Numbered from the stretch's first letter, positions 15,568-25,215 are shown. The stretch is 64,000 nt of DNA from Rikenellaceae bacterium (GCA_015059845.1 SUZR01000005.1:106268-170267), one strand, 5' to 3'. Translations and numbers: made by a program. Notes: generated by a model not told the origin, from the letters alone.

Positions 15568-17943
15568 ATGAGCAGAGGAAGAGTAGTTGTGATTATGTTG
15601 CTGAGCATATTATGCTCGGCCTGTAGCGTCACACGCAAGCTAAGCCACGGCGAATACTTCCTGCTGCGCGTGGAGATTGAGGCCGACCGCAACGTCCCCA
15701 AAGCCGAGCGCATAACCGCAACCACACTCGAAGAGTATGTGCGTCAAACCCCGAACAAGCGTTTCCTGGGTACGAACTTCTACGTGTGGGCCTACAATCT
15801 GGCCAATCCCGACAAAGATAACTGGTGGAACAACTTGAAGCGTAAAATCGGCGAGGAGCCCGTACTATTGGATTTATCGCTCACGCACAAGAGTGCGCAG
15901 AATCTCAAGACATATATGAACTCGCGCGGCTACTACTCCTCTTCGGTTGATTATGAGATTGACACTACACGCCGTCGCAAGCGCGCATACGTCACCTACC
16001 ACACCGAGCAGGGCGAGCCATATCGCATAAAGAGCCTCTCGTACGACTTCCGCGACAAGCTCATTGCCCCCGTGATTGAGTCCGACACGGCTCAGTCGCT
16101 AATAAAGGTTGGTAACATATTCGACATAACGGCTCTGGATAAGGAGCGCGAGCGCATAGCTACATACCTGAACAACAGGGGATATTACAACTTCTCGGTC
16201 AACAATATCGAATATCGTGTGGATACGCTTGGTGGCGACCGCAAGGTAGGTATTCGTATGATTGTGCGCCGCAACATTACGGGTTACAACGAACGCGGTG
16301 AGGCCATCAGCGAGGACAACAGAGTATATCGCATAAGCGAGATAAACGTCATTTCAGACTACGACCCTGCCGTTGACCGCGACGTGCGCCAGCGTACGAT
16401 GCTCGACACGGTGTATTACAAGGGTCTGAATATCATCTCCAACGGCAAGCCGAATGTGCGCCCCGCGGTGCTGCACACGGCCATTCCGATGTCGCCCAAC
16501 ACCACCTACGACGCCTCGGAGGTGGACCGCACATACAACGAGATAATGTCGCTCGGATACTTCAAGAGTGCCCGCATCGCCTTCGAGGAGATTCCTCGCG
16601 GGCAGGACGACACGCTTGTGGTGAACTATGCGGGTAGCGGACGCACGGCCTATACACCAAAGAAGTTTGACGATATTGAGGAGGGGTATCTGCGCTGCTA
16701 CATACTCGCATCGCCTACGCTCAAGCAGGGCTTTAATGTCGAGCTGGAGGGTAGCACAACATCAAGTTTCTATGGTCTGAGCGCAACCATCGGCTACCAG
16801 AACCGTAACCTCTTCCGCGGCGTGGAGACACTAAACACGTCGGTTACGTTTGGTTACGAGTATATGAAGGCCCCCAACACCTCAAAGCGCCGCGCAAACG
16901 AGCTGGGCTTCGCCGTAGGATTGTCGTTCCCGCGATTCATTCTCCCCTTTAGACTCTCTACGCGCAACATCAATATGCCACGTACAAAGGTGGAGGTATC
17001 GTACAACTATCAGGACCGCCCCTACTACCGTCGTGACCTCTCACGTGCAACGTGGACCTACTCGTGGCGCAGCCTGAATGGCCGTTACAGCTATCAGTTC
17101 CGCCCCATCGACCTTAACTGGATTCACGTAGGCTACATCAACGAGGATTTCTTCAACTCGCTCCAGAACGAATATCTGCGCCAGAGTTACCTCACGCAGG
17201 CTATCGTGGGCCTCTCGGCGTCGTACACATACAACAACCAGAGCAAGAACGTTGGTGGCAATGCCACGCTGATGCATATCAACTTCGAGTCGTCGGGTAA
17301 CCTGATGAATCTCTTTGAGCGTGCCTTCTCGAAGAAGACACCCGAAGGCTACTACAACATCCTCGGCGTGCGTTACTCGCAATACGTGCGTGGAGATATT
17401 AGCGCAAGCCGCAAGATTGTTCTCGGTCCCAGAACAGCCATCGCTGGCCGTATCTTTGCTGGCGTGGGCGTACCCTACGGTAACTCTACCGCCCTGCCAT
17501 TCGACCGTCTGTTCTATGTCGGCGGTAGCAACAGTATGCGAGGCTGGACACCCCGTACCCTCGGCCCGGGAAACACCCCTGCGCAGAACACGCCATACCC
17601 CGTGCAGATGGGTGATATGCGACTGGAGGCCAACCTCGAATTCCGTTTCCCCATTTGGGGTATGTTCAATGGAGCGACGTTCCTCGATATGGGTAACGTG
17701 TGGTATCTTGACCGCGACAAGGGCGAGGTGCCCGAGGATGGCGTGTTCCACTTCGATAGATTCTACAAGCAGCTGGGACTGAATACCGGCCTGGGATTGC
17801 GTGTCGATATTAAATTCGTTATTCTACGTCTTGACTGGGGTATTCGCCTGCATAGCCCCAACGAGCCCGTGGGCGAGCGCTGGATTCACAACTTCAAGTG
17901 GAAGAATACCGCTCTGAACTTCGGTGTCGGCTACCCATTCTAA
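15568..17943 (+). CDS. tamL: Outer-membrane assembly lipoprotein TamL (BamA/TamA family)
   Basis: The 791-residue protein belongs to the Omp85 superfamily that inserts or exports outer-membrane material. I chose the ATG at 15568 over an upstream TTG because it gives a proper lipoprotein signal: MSRGRVV, a hydrophobic run, then LCSAC with Cys19 as the lipid site. POTRA-like segments fill about residues 60-400, and the 16-strand barrel domain fills the rest, with the diagnostic GGSNSMRGWTPRTLGPG loop-6 motif and a terminal aromatic residue (GVGYPF). Being a lipoprotein is the feature that sets TamL of Bacteroidetes apart from TamA. The partner TamB is not in the window. Confidence 0.9.
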   Translation: MSRGRVVVIMLLSILCSACSVTRKLSHGEYFLLRVEIEADRNVPKAERITATTLEEYVRQTPNKRFLGTNFYVWAYNLANPDKDNWWNNLKRKIGEEPVLLDLSLTHKSAQNLKTYMNSRGYYSSSVDYEIDTTRRRKRAYVTYHTEQGEPYRIKSLSYDFRDKLIAPVIESDTAQSLIKVGNIFDITALDKERERIATYLNNRGYYNFSVNNIEYRVDTLGGDRKVGIRMIVRRNITGYNERGEAISEDNRVYRISEINVISDYDPAVDRDVRQRTMLDTVYYKGLNIISNGKPNVRPAVLHTAIPMSPNTTYDASEVDRTYNEIMSLGYFKSARIAFEEIPRGQDDTLVVNYAGSGRTAYTPKKFDDIEEGYLRCYILASPTLKQGFNVELEGSTTSSFYGLSATIGYQNRNLFRGVETLNTSVTFGYEYMKAPNTSKRRANELGFAVGLSFPRFILPFRLSTRNINMPRTKVEVSYNYQDRPYYRRDLSRATWTYSWRSLNGRYSYQFRPIDLNWIHVGYINEDFFNSLQNEYLRQSYLTQAIVGLSASYTYNNQSKNVGGNATLMHINFESSGNLMNLFERAFSKKTPEGYYNILGVRYSQYVRGDISASRKIVLGPRTAIAGRIFAGVGVPYGNSTALPFDRLFYVGGSNSMRGWTPRTLGPGNTPAQNTPYPVQMGDMRLEANLEFRFPIWGMFNGATFLDMGNVWYLDRDKGEVPEDGVFHFDRFYKQLGLNTGLGLRVDIKFVILRLDWGIRLHSPNEPVGERWIHNFKWKNTALNFGVGYPF

Positions 17944-18000
17944 ACTTTTTATCAGCTACATCTACAAGCATATAGCCTCCACATCGCCACCTGAGAGCAT

Positions 18001-18037
18001 AAAAAAAGTGGTGAGATGTTTCACAACAAGTCACCAC
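18001..18037 (-). terminator. Hairpin downstream of tamL and the AraC gene
   Basis: GTGGTGA (18008-18014) pairs with TCACCAC (18031-18037). On the minus strand it is followed by T7, so it best fits as the terminator of the AraC-family gene, with a 3' leader of about 160 bases. Confidence 0.65.
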
Positions 18038-18195
18038 CGTGTTAGGTTAGTTAGGTTAATGAGAACTGTGGGTTGCCCCACATTGCTAATACAAAGATAA
18101 TATAATTTTTCTCATTCGCAAAACAAAAGAGCCCTTTTTGAAATAAATTAGCGAATTATCAGCCCGAATTTATTAAAATATTTAAATAAATTCAT

Positions 18196-19134
18196 CTACA
18201 ACGCAATGCTCTCCACACCCGTATCTACGCCCGAATAGCCGCCCGACATAGGCGAGGTGACACTCTGAACGCCAGCGACCAATCCTCCGCAGTGAGTATT
18301 GCGATAAATAGCGGGTGTTGTACCATATTGCTTTTTGAAAAGTTTTATAAAATGCGACGTATTGGGGAAGGTACACTCATTACCAATCTCCGATATCGAC
18401 TTCGAGGTAGAGATAAGCAGAAGTCGCGATTGCATCAGTCGCTGCTGAATAAACCAACGGTGCGGAGGCATAAAGAAGTGACGCTTGAACTCCTTCTTGA
18501 ATGAGGTTAGCGAGCGATTGCTCTTCTCGGCCAGCTTCTCAATCGAGACATCGCTGAAGATATGCGAGTAGATTATCTGCTCGAAATTGTCGCGCGCCGA
18601 ATCGACATTATTCAGTACTTTGCTCTTAAGGCAGCCGTCATTCTGCGAGATTATCAGATAGATAAGCTCCGTCATCTTGATATTCTCGGCCGTCTCGTCG
18701 TGCATAAAATTGTCGTCGTGCAGATAGCTGCCGGCGTGATGGAAGAAGCTACGCATAGCGCTCGAGGCCGACATATTCACGTGATTCAAACGACGGCAGC
18801 GCTCACACTGATGCGTGTTGGTGATGTTGATGGAGTAACTCATATTCAGATAGAGCAGGATGCGCTGCAACTGCTCGGGAGTGTAGTAGATAACAATCTC
18901 CTCGAACGGACGACCCTCCTCCATCACCTCCTCGACATAGTGATTACCGACACCCATATAGAAGACATCGCCCTTGGAGATGGCGTGGCGAGCATCTCCA
19001 TAATAGATATACTTCGTCCCTCGTGTTACGTAGCCTATGGCACATCGGTTGAGTTTTAACAAATGTATGCCGGCATAATTTGGCTCGACATACTTTACAA
19101 TAGTCGACTGACCATTGTTTTCAGCAGCTTTCAT
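18196..19134 (-). CDS. AraC-family transcriptional regulator
   Basis: The 312-residue protein has an N-terminal cupin-like sensing domain (about 25-110, including GDARHAISKGDVFYMG) and a C-terminal double helix-turn-helix. The DNA-binding part runs from about 185 to 280: VSIEKLAEKSNRSLTSFKKEF is split across HTH1, and SISEIGNECTFPNTSHFIKL is HTH2 with the family end FKKQYGTTPAIYR. A CERCRRLNH stretch in the middle could be redox- or metal-sensitive. About 30 residues after the HTH are Gly/Ser-rich and unusual. No adjacent target is obvious; it is alone between tamL and the exb cluster. Confidence 0.88.
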   Translation of the reverse strand: MKAAENNGQSTIVKYVEPNYAGIHLLKLNRCAIGYVTRGTKYIYYGDARHAISKGDVFYMGVGNHYVEEVMEEGRPFEEIVIYYTPEQLQRILLYLNMSYSINITNTHQCERCRRLNHVNMSASSAMRSFFHHAGSYLHDDNFMHDETAENIKMTELIYLIISQNDGCLKSKVLNNVDSARDNFEQIIYSHIFSDVSIEKLAEKSNRSLTSFKKEFKRHFFMPPHRWFIQQRLMQSRLLLISTSKSISEIGNECTFPNTSHFIKLFKKQYGTTPAIYRNTHCGGLVAGVQSVTSPMSGGYSGVDTGVESIAL

Positions 19135-19459
19135 AATATTAAAATAAAGAATTAAAAATACACTTCCGTAAAGGAGTATTCAAAATTACACATTTAATCA
19201 CAAAGATTACAATATAATAATGAAAGAATATTAATTATTTTGCTGTAATTCCTATTTTAACATCTATTTTTCGTATCGTAATCAAACAAAAGGTCGCGGT
19301 TGACCAAAATAGCATAATGTGTTGGTACGAAACATATAATACCGCTAGGCATCTATTGACAACAAGTGCCAAATAAAAGTTCCCTAAAACAAAAGCTATG
19401 CTCGACAAAGGGCTTGCACATTCACCGCTCTGACAGCACGCGCCGTTCGTCCGAAACAA
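19135..19459. other. Non-coding stretch between the AraC gene and the exbD terminator
   Basis: About 325 bases, AT-rich near the AraC start. I see a small palindrome GGTCGCGGTTGACC at 19292-19305 and no convincing gene. Minus-strand frames here have no recognisable features. Confidence 0.5.
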
Positions 19460-19490
19460 AAAAGGCCTCCACTGCTGTGGAAGCCTTTTT
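19460..19490 (-). terminator. Terminator of the exb cluster
   Basis: GGCCTCCAC and GTGGAAGCC pair with one mismatch around TGCT; on the minus strand a T-run follows (A-run on plus strand). It lies 20 bases after the last exbD stop. Confidence 0.82.
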
Positions 19491-19509
19491 ATTTAGAGTA
19501 GATGGGCTA

Positions 19510-19983
19510 TTAGTAAGCCTCACCCTCAATAGCTGCATAAGTAATCTTGAGAGCGTTAGCACGACGAAGCTCCTGCTTAACGTCGGTAACGATACCCATC
19601 TTGGTGTACTGGTCAGCCTTGATGCTGACAGTCATCTGCGCACGGTCAGCCTCATTGAGCTGATCGCGCTCTGCACCGATGAAATCACCAATATCCTTAG
19701 CGGTCTTGAATGAGTCGTTCAACTGAATTCGGGGAGCGGTACCAAACTTAGCCTGCATATGAGATACAGGGACACCAATGTTTACGTAGCTCACCAAACT
19801 CTTCTTCTCCAACTTCTGAACCTCGGTTGCGCTGGGCAACTTGTAACGTACCAGCAACTCCTGCTCTCGCATAGTGGTTGACACCATAAAGAAGAACAAG
19901 ATCATAAAGATAACGTCAGGAAGAGAAGCGGTCGAGATTGCGGGGGTCTCTTTCTTGTTCCCCGATTTTTTCATTACTGCCAT
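19510..19983 (-). CDS. exbD: ExbD/TolR family biopolymer transport protein (second copy)
   Basis: The 157-residue protein has one N-terminal membrane helix (LPDVIFMILFFFMVSTTM) and a periplasmic domain, as in ExbD. The Asp in SLPDVIFM matches the essential proton-path Asp of the family. ExbB-ExbD uses the proton motive force to energise TonB-dependent outer-membrane transport. It is the last of four genes read together; the gap from the previous exbD is 20 bases. Bacteroidetes commonly carry two exbD genes in tandem. Confidence 0.9.
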   Translation of the reverse strand: MAVMKKSGNKKETPAISTASLPDVIFMILFFFMVSTTMREQELLVRYKLPSATEVQKLEKKSLVSYVNIGVPVSHMQAKFGTAPRIQLNDSFKTAKDIGDFIGAERDQLNEADRAQMTVSIKADQYTKMGIVTDVKQELRRANALKITYAAIEGEAY

Positions 19984-20003
19984 AATTCTACTTCTTTATT
20001 ACG

Positions 20004-20600
20004 TTACTTTTTCTTTGCACCCTGACGAGGCTCAGCCTCTGAAATCTTCTGAGGCACTGCCTTTGTCACTGCGCTACGCTGGTCCTCGGTCAAGTCAGCA
20101 AATGCGTGACCAAACTTCTGCATAGACACCTGCTCACGAACCTCGTTGAAAGCACGTGAAAGCTCGTTCTGAACCATAATATAAACCTCATAGTTCGTAT
20201 CACGAGTAGTCTGCAGAGAGATAACGCCCTCGCTAACGGGATAAGTCCACTTAGAGCCATCACCCAAGTCGATCTCAGTATCCTTCTTCTCGGGAAGGTT
20301 CTCATCGTCCATAGGGTTGAGGATGAACTCCTTAGCCTTATCCTTCAAGCCGCGGATATCCATAGACTCATTACCAGCCATAATCTGACCTGCTGCGTTA
20401 ACGAACACCAACAATACGTTGCGCTCCTTAACCTTAATATCCTCTACCTTAACATCCTCGGGGGGCAGTGGCGGAAGCACACGTGACAGACCCTTATCTG
20501 AGTTCATTGTAGTAGCAACGAGGAAGAAGATAAGCAACAAGAACGCGATATCGGCCTGAGAGTCGGCGCGAACTTCTGGAGTTTTTCTTGCATTTCCCAT
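20004..20600 (-). CDS. exbD: ExbD/TolR family biopolymer transport protein (first copy)
   Basis: The 198-residue protein has the ExbD layout: short cytoplasmic tail, one helix with the proton-path Asp (SQADIAFLLLIFFLVATTM), then a longer periplasmic domain than its neighbour, with an insert around LNPMDDENLPEKKDTEIDLG. It ends in a basic, Gln/Lys-rich tail. The two ExbD copies differ enough that they may form a hetero-dimer or serve different partners. Confidence 0.9.
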   Translation of the reverse strand: MGNARKTPEVRADSQADIAFLLLIFFLVATTMNSDKGLSRVLPPLPPEDVKVEDIKVKERNVLLVFVNAAGQIMAGNESMDIRGLKDKAKEFILNPMDDENLPEKKDTEIDLGDGSKWTYPVSEGVISLQTTRDTNYEVYIMVQNELSRAFNEVREQVSMQKFGHAFADLTEDQRSAVTKAVPQKISEAEPRQGAKKK

Positions 20601-20612
20601 TATACTACCTCC

Positions 20613-21050
20613 TTATTTTAATGCGTCAGAAATTGCTGAATAGATAGCTGCGAGGATTGCACCTGCGCCTGCTACATAAGCAACCATAATACTTGTATCA
20701 GCGATAACAGTCTCACCACGCTCGAAGTTGGTCTGGTTACCAATGTCGAGAATCTGATAGTCGTGACCGTTAGCGATAAAGTAAGCACCTGCAATAATTG
20801 CGATGACTGCTACACCCGCAAAAATAGTACCCTTGATTCCCTCGGGCTTCTGAATCAAATCCCAAACTGCAACCAATACTGCGATAACGATAGCTGCTGC
20901 AGCGATAGCATAGCCCCACATTAGCATACCACCTACTGCAGTAGCATCCTGAACTGTAGGCTCCTCAGGAGTGGTAAATACACACCAGAAGACTAAAGCC
21001 ACAGATATTGCAATTAGGATGGGTGACAGATATTTAATCAATTTTCCCAT
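20613..21050 (-). CDS. Small multi-pass membrane protein of the exb cluster
   Basis: The 145-residue protein has about four hydrophobic segments: near the N-terminus (LSPILIAISVALVFWCVF), at about 42-65, at about 75-95, and at the C-terminus (GAGAILAAIYSAISDALK). It has no enzyme motif that I recognise. It lies between exbB and exbD with gaps of 26 and 12 bases. This position is recurrent in Bacteroidetes and suggests a structural or regulatory role in the ExbB-ExbD proton channel, but function is unknown. Confidence 0.8.
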   Translation of the reverse strand: MGKLIKYLSPILIAISVALVFWCVFTTPEEPTVQDATAVGGMLMWGYAIAAAAIVIAVLVAVWDLIQKPEGIKGTIFAGVAVIAIIAGAYFIANGHDYQILDIGNQTNFERGETVIADTSIMVAYVAGAGAILAAIYSAISDALK

Positions 21051-21076
21051 TGTGTTAAATCTTTTTAAGGTCTTAA

Positions 21077-21793
21077 TTACTTCTTGTATGCGCTCAAGAT
21101 GTCAACCAAAGTGATTGAAGCATCCTCCATTGTGTTAACCAAAGTATCGATCTTAGATACTACGTAGTTGTAGAACAACTGGAGAATAACCGCAGCGATA
21201 AGACCCATCAAAGTAGTCAACAACGCAACCTTAATACCACCTGCTACGATAGTAGGAGAGATATCACCAGCAGCCTGAATCTGGTCGAATGCACCGATCA
21301 TACCAACAACGGTACCCATAAATCCCAACATAGGAGACAAAGCGATGAACAAACCAATCCAAGTCAAACCAGACTCCAACTGGCCAGTCTGAACTGAACC
21401 GTAAGATACAACTGCCTTCTCAACAGCGTCCATACCCTGATCGATACGATCAAGACCCTGATAGTAGATAGAAGCAACGGGACCACGTGTGTTGCGGCAA
21501 AGGTCCTTAGCAGCCTCAACGCCGTTGTTGTTCAAAGTCTCCTCGAACTTAGCGATGAACTTCTTGGTGTTGATGTTAGAGAATGCCAAGTAAAGCATAC
21601 GCTCGATAGCGATAGCCAAACCGATTACCAAGCAAACCAATACGGGCATCATCCAGCCCCAACCACCCTCGAGGAACTTCTGCATCAAAACCTGGTGCAT
21701 TGTCTCACCTGCGAGCTCAGTCTCAGCACCCTGTGCGAAGGCGCTTACAGTGCCAAGTACGGCAACTGCCAAAAACATAAGATTTTTTTTCAT
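21077..21793 (-). CDS. exbB: MotA/TolQ/ExbB proton channel family protein
   Basis: The 238-residue inner-membrane protein has an N-terminal hydrophobic segment that resembles a signal anchor (MKKNLMFLAVAVLGTVSAFA), then the ExbB core: a helix near 50-70, a cytoplasmic stretch, and paired helices carrying GLTWIGLFIALSPMLGFMGT and ISPTIVAGGIKVALLTTLMG. These residues form the pentameric channel that takes up ExbD. It is the first gene of the four-gene cluster. No tonB gene follows, so the energised partner must be coded elsewhere. Confidence 0.9.
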   Translation of the reverse strand: MKKNLMFLAVAVLGTVSAFAQGAETELAGETMHQVLMQKFLEGGWGWMMPVLVCLVIGLAIAIERMLYLAFSNINTKKFIAKFEETLNNNGVEAAKDLCRNTRGPVASIYYQGLDRIDQGMDAVEKAVVSYGSVQTGQLESGLTWIGLFIALSPMLGFMGTVVGMIGAFDQIQAAGDISPTIVAGGIKVALLTTLMGLIAAVILQLFYNYVVSKIDTLVNTMEDASITLVDILSAYKK

Positions 21794-21993
21794 AGCTTTT
21801 TGAAATAAATTTTAATTAGTGTTTGTACGTTTATTGTTTTTAGTTTTATGTTGTTAATTTTTTCTCACAAAAAGTTTTTTTTCTTGCTCAAAATCACTTG
21901 AAACAAGCATTTATTCGTTTTTTGTTCATTTAGTTCAACTCTTGCCACGCAACGCCGCATTATCACCCAACGCGGTGACTCACAATCTTTTAC

Positions 21994-22037
21994 ACCACAA
22001 AACCCCGCTTCCGCCGAGCGGTCGATGCGGTTTTGGT
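21994..22037 (-). other. Bulged stem-loop downstream of ansA
   Basis: ACCACAAAACC pairs with GGTTTTGGT, and inside CCGC pairs with GCGG. It lies about 50 bases past the ansA stop and may end or protect that transcript. The rest of 21794-22086 shows only a small TCACC...GGTGA hairpin near 21963 and no gene. Confidence 0.4.
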
Positions 22038-22086
22038 AGAGTTTACGGACCGAAATATAAGAATTATTTTTTTCTTGTGCAAGTCC

Positions 22087-23145
22087 TTAAAGCGTAAATT
22101 CACCTCTCAGCGGCCGCTGAATAAGCTCCACACTCTGCTCCCAGGGCAGATTTTGGCCCAAAACATACATCAATTTGGTTATGGCAGCCTCCGAGGTCAT
22201 ATCGTATGCCGACACCACGCCAGCCGAATGGAGGCGCTGTCCGGTCTCGTAGAGGTGCATCTCCACAGAGCCATTATCGCACTGCGTAACATTGAGCACC
22301 AGCACCCCTCGCTGAATGGTCTCACGCATAAGTTGCAGGAACCAGCCCGACGTGGGGGCATTGCCCGCGCCATAGGTCTCAAGCACCACACCACGCAGCC
22401 CCTCAACCGAGAGAATTGCACGCAGCGTATGCTCGCTGATGCCAGGGAAGAGTTTTATTATCGCAACACCCTCGCTGAGCATTGTAGCTATGCGCAGAGG
22501 CTCGTTGGAGGGCTCCACGTGGGCTATGGCGGCGGTATTGTATGTAATCTTGACGCCCACCTCGGCAAGTGGCGGATAGTTCGGAGAGGAGAAGGCATCC
22601 AGCTCCTCAGCGCTACTCTTGCGGGTACGGTTTCCGCGACACAGGCGGCTATGGAACAGCAGCGCAACCTCGGGCACCACGGGGCGGCCATCAACACGCG
22701 CCGCAGCCACCTCGATGGCCGTAATAAGATTCTCACGGCCATCGGTGCGCAAGACTCCGATGGGTATCTGGCTACCGGTAAAAATTACAGGCTTGGCGAG
22801 ATTTTCGAGCATAAAACTCAGGGCCGAAGCGGTATAGGACATCGTGTCGGTGCCGTGCAGAATAACGAATCCGTCGTAACGCTCATAATTGTCGCGTATC
22901 ACCTCGGCTATGGCGCACCAATCCGAAGGTTTTACATTCGACGAGTCGATGAGTTTTGGCATCGTATGAACATCAATATCGACATTCAGGCGGCGCAACG
23001 AGGGGAACTCGTCATATATACCGCTGAAGTCGAAAGGCACCAGCGCGCCTGTCTTCTCGTCGGGACGCATACCGATTGTTCCGCCCGTATAAATGAGCAG
23101 AATCGAGGAGCGATAATTATCTACATTTCGTACTATTTGTTCCAT
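22087..23145 (-). CDS. ansA: Type I L-asparaginase
   Basis: The 352-residue enzyme hydrolyses L-asparagine to aspartate and ammonia. It lacks a signal peptide, as expected for the cytoplasmic type I form. The first catalytic motif is IYTGGTIGM (Thr at about 20), the second VILHGTDTM (about 94-102), with FTGSQIP after it and the Lys/Glu-containing C-terminal half including ETYGAGNAP. It is the third gene of dprA-tatD-ansA, starting 22 bases after tatD. Confidence 0.92.
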   Translation of the reverse strand: MEQIVRNVDNYRSSILLIYTGGTIGMRPDEKTGALVPFDFSGIYDEFPSLRRLNVDIDVHTMPKLIDSSNVKPSDWCAIAEVIRDNYERYDGFVILHGTDTMSYTASALSFMLENLAKPVIFTGSQIPIGVLRTDGRENLITAIEVAAARVDGRPVVPEVALLFHSRLCRGNRTRKSSAEELDAFSSPNYPPLAEVGVKITYNTAAIAHVEPSNEPLRIATMLSEGVAIIKLFPGISEHTLRAILSVEGLRGVVLETYGAGNAPTSGWFLQLMRETIQRGVLVLNVTQCDNGSVEMHLYETGQRLHSAGVVSAYDMTSEAAITKLMYVLGQNLPWEQSVELIQRPLRGEFTL

Positions 23146-23167
23146 AATTACCTTATATTAATACTTC

Positions 23168-23980
23168 TTATTCACTCCGTAGAAACATCCGTCTTGCATT
23201 TGCCGATGTAATACGTGCCACCTCGTCGGCCGACACGCCCTTAATCTCGGCCACCTTCTCACAGACATATCGCACATAGGCCGATTCGTTTCTCTTTCCG
23301 CGATAGGGCACGGGCGTAAGGTAGGGACAATCCGTCTCAAGGATGATATCCTCCAGCGCCATCTCCGTAACAGCCTCTGCCACAACGCTCTTCTTGAAGG
23401 TAACCACACCCCCAATACCAAACAACCAATCACCACAGGCCTTCAGCCTACGATAGGTATCCGCCCCCTCGGAGAAGGCGTGCAGCACACCTCTTAGGGA
23501 CTCTCCACGCGCAGCCGCCTGCGCCGTTTCGGCCTCCAGAATATCACACATATCATCCCACGCCGCACGGGTGTGTATAGCTACGGGCAAATCCAAGCGA
23601 GCCGCCAGACGGCACTGCGCAATAAAGGCCTCACGCTGCTCGGCAACAAACTCCTGACTCCAATAATAATCCAGGCCTATCTCACCCACAGCACAAAAAC
23701 TTATACCCTCAGGCGGCTGAGCAAAATAGCGCTCCACCATCGCCAGCTCCTCAGGCCAACGGGGATTGTCGTTCACCGAGGTGGGATGCAGGCCCATCAT
23801 CGGACGGCAGAGGTCCGAATATGCCTTAGCAAAGGCGAACATCCGCTCGTGGCTCTCGCTGTCAATAGCTGGCAGTAATAAGCGCTCCACCCCACCCTCG
23901 CGGGCGCGCAAAATGGCCTCGGCACGGTCGGTGTCAAACTCCTCGGCATATAGATGTGAATGTGTATCAATCAGTTGCAT
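23168..23980 (-). CDS. tatD: TatD family metal-dependent hydrolase
   Basis: The 270-residue TIM-barrel protein belongs to the TatD DNase family. Metal ligands are visible in IDTHSHLY (His-x-His), GEIGLDYYW (Glu), IHTRAAWDD (His), VLHAFSEG (His) and ETDCPYLTP (Asp). Members act as 3'-5' exonucleases or deoxyribonucleases. The gene begins 8 bases after dprA ends, a coupling that brings two DNA-related proteins together. Confidence 0.92.
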   Translation of the reverse strand: MQLIDTHSHLYAEEFDTDRAEAILRAREGGVERLLLPAIDSESHERMFAFAKAYSDLCRPMMGLHPTSVNDNPRWPEELAMVERYFAQPPEGISFCAVGEIGLDYYWSQEFVAEQREAFIAQCRLAARLDLPVAIHTRAAWDDMCDILEAETAQAAARGESLRGVLHAFSEGADTYRRLKACGDWLFGIGGVVTFKKSVVAEAVTEMALEDIILETDCPYLTPVPYRGKRNESAYVRYVCEKVAEIKGVSADEVARITSANARRMFLRSE

Positions 23981-23988
23981 AATTCGTT

Positions 23989-25086
23989 CTATATTATCTT
24001 CTCATATCGTTTGCCGGGCAGCGGTCGAATGGCGCCCGACAGTTCCAGATTCATAAGCGTGAGCGACAGCTCACCCATAGCGAGTGCGCTACGTTGTTGT
24101 AATACGTCAATGGTTATTGGCTCCGAATCGAAATAGGCCAGCAGGCTACTCTCCGCATCCGTAAGCGGCAGCGGCTCACGCGGCGGCTCCGCCACCGAGT
24201 CAAGGCCCAGGTCCCACATCAGCTCGTTGGCAATATCCCGCCCCGACAATACTATTTGGGCTTTACGATTACGAATCAGCAGGTTACATCCGCGCGAGTT
24301 ACCATCCGTAACACGCCCAGGCACAGCCATCACCGTACGATTATAGCCATCGGCAAAGGCCGCCGTGGAGAGCGAGCCACCCGCCTCGGGCGACTCCACG
24401 ACAACCGTTCCGGCCGATATGCCGGCAATGATTCTGTTGCGCGGAATAAAGAAACGGCCATTCTGCTTTGTCTGCGAGCTAAGCTCGCTCACGATTGCCC
24501 CACCACGCGATATAAATTCGGCCGCCATACGCTCGTGCGCCGAGGGAGCAATATTGGGCAGTGGATTGGCAAGCACGCCTACGGTCGTAGCTCCGCAAGC
24601 AATGGCGGCACGATGGCACGCCCCATCCACGCCGTATGCCAAGCCGCTCACGATGGTTACATCGGGTACTGCCCCCTTCAGTTCGCTCACCAGCCTATCG
24701 CACATCAACTGTCCATACGAACTCATCTTGCGCGTGCCGACAAACGACACCATACGGCTATTCAAGGCCTCCACATTGCCACAGACATATAATACCACCG
24801 GAAAATCCTCCGTTTCGCGCAGAAGTCGCGGATATAAAGGAGAAGATGCCGCTATGGGCGTCACACCATTGCGCTGACAATAGAGCATCTCGCGCTCGGC
24901 CTCGCGCATACCGCACTGAGATAAAATATTTCGTGCCGCCTCCTCGCGGAGCATAGCACCCTCAACCAGTTCCTCTCGCGAAGCAGCATACACAGCCTCG
25001 GCCGACCCGAAATAGTTAATCAGGTAGGCAGCGCCACGCAAACCGAGCTGCGGCACAAAGGTCAAAGCAATATCTTTCAGTGGCAT
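23989..25086 (-). CDS. dprA: DNA-processing protein DprA
   Basis: The 365-residue protein loads RecA on incoming single-stranded DNA in natural transformation. I chose the ATG at 25086 (MPLKDIALTF); the frame stays open to 25341 but that part is antisense to tRNA-Cys and has no coding character. Domains: N-terminal SAM-like/HhH region (to about 65), the Rossmann-like DprA core with VSFVGTRKMSSYG, SGLAYGVDGACHRAA and GGSLSTAAFADGYNR, and a C-terminal winged helix (about 300-365). It heads the dprA-tatD-ansA operon. No other competence gene is in view. Confidence 0.93.
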   Translation of the reverse strand: MPLKDIALTFVPQLGLRGAAYLINYFGSAEAVYAASREELVEGAMLREEAARNILSQCGMREAEREMLYCQRNGVTPIAASSPLYPRLLRETEDFPVVLYVCGNVEALNSRMVSFVGTRKMSSYGQLMCDRLVSELKGAVPDVTIVSGLAYGVDGACHRAAIACGATTVGVLANPLPNIAPSAHERMAAEFISRGGAIVSELSSQTKQNGRFFIPRNRIIAGISAGTVVVESPEAGGSLSTAAFADGYNRTVMAVPGRVTDGNSRGCNLLIRNRKAQIVLSGRDIANELMWDLGLDSVAEPPREPLPLTDAESSLLAYFDSEPITIDVLQQRSALAMGELSLTLMNLELSGAIRPLPGKRYEKII

Positions 25087-25215
25087 AATCCATCCGCGCC
25101 ATAACGAGGAGGCCACGCAGGGCCTGAAAAATGGATAAAAAAACCTCGGATTATGGTCTTCGGCAGATGTAAAGTTAATAAATTTTGCGAAAAAGCACGA
25201 AACTTGTAGCGAAGT

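Noticed and set aside
19235..19459. 74-residue frame in the AraC-exbD spacer
   Set aside because: Cys/Leu-rich, no motif, no start context, and overlaps the exbD terminator region.
22033..23211. 392-residue open frame opposite ansA
   Set aside because: It is antisense to a clear type I asparaginase, is rich in His/Arg/Leu as expected for a shadow of GC-biased codons, and has no motif.
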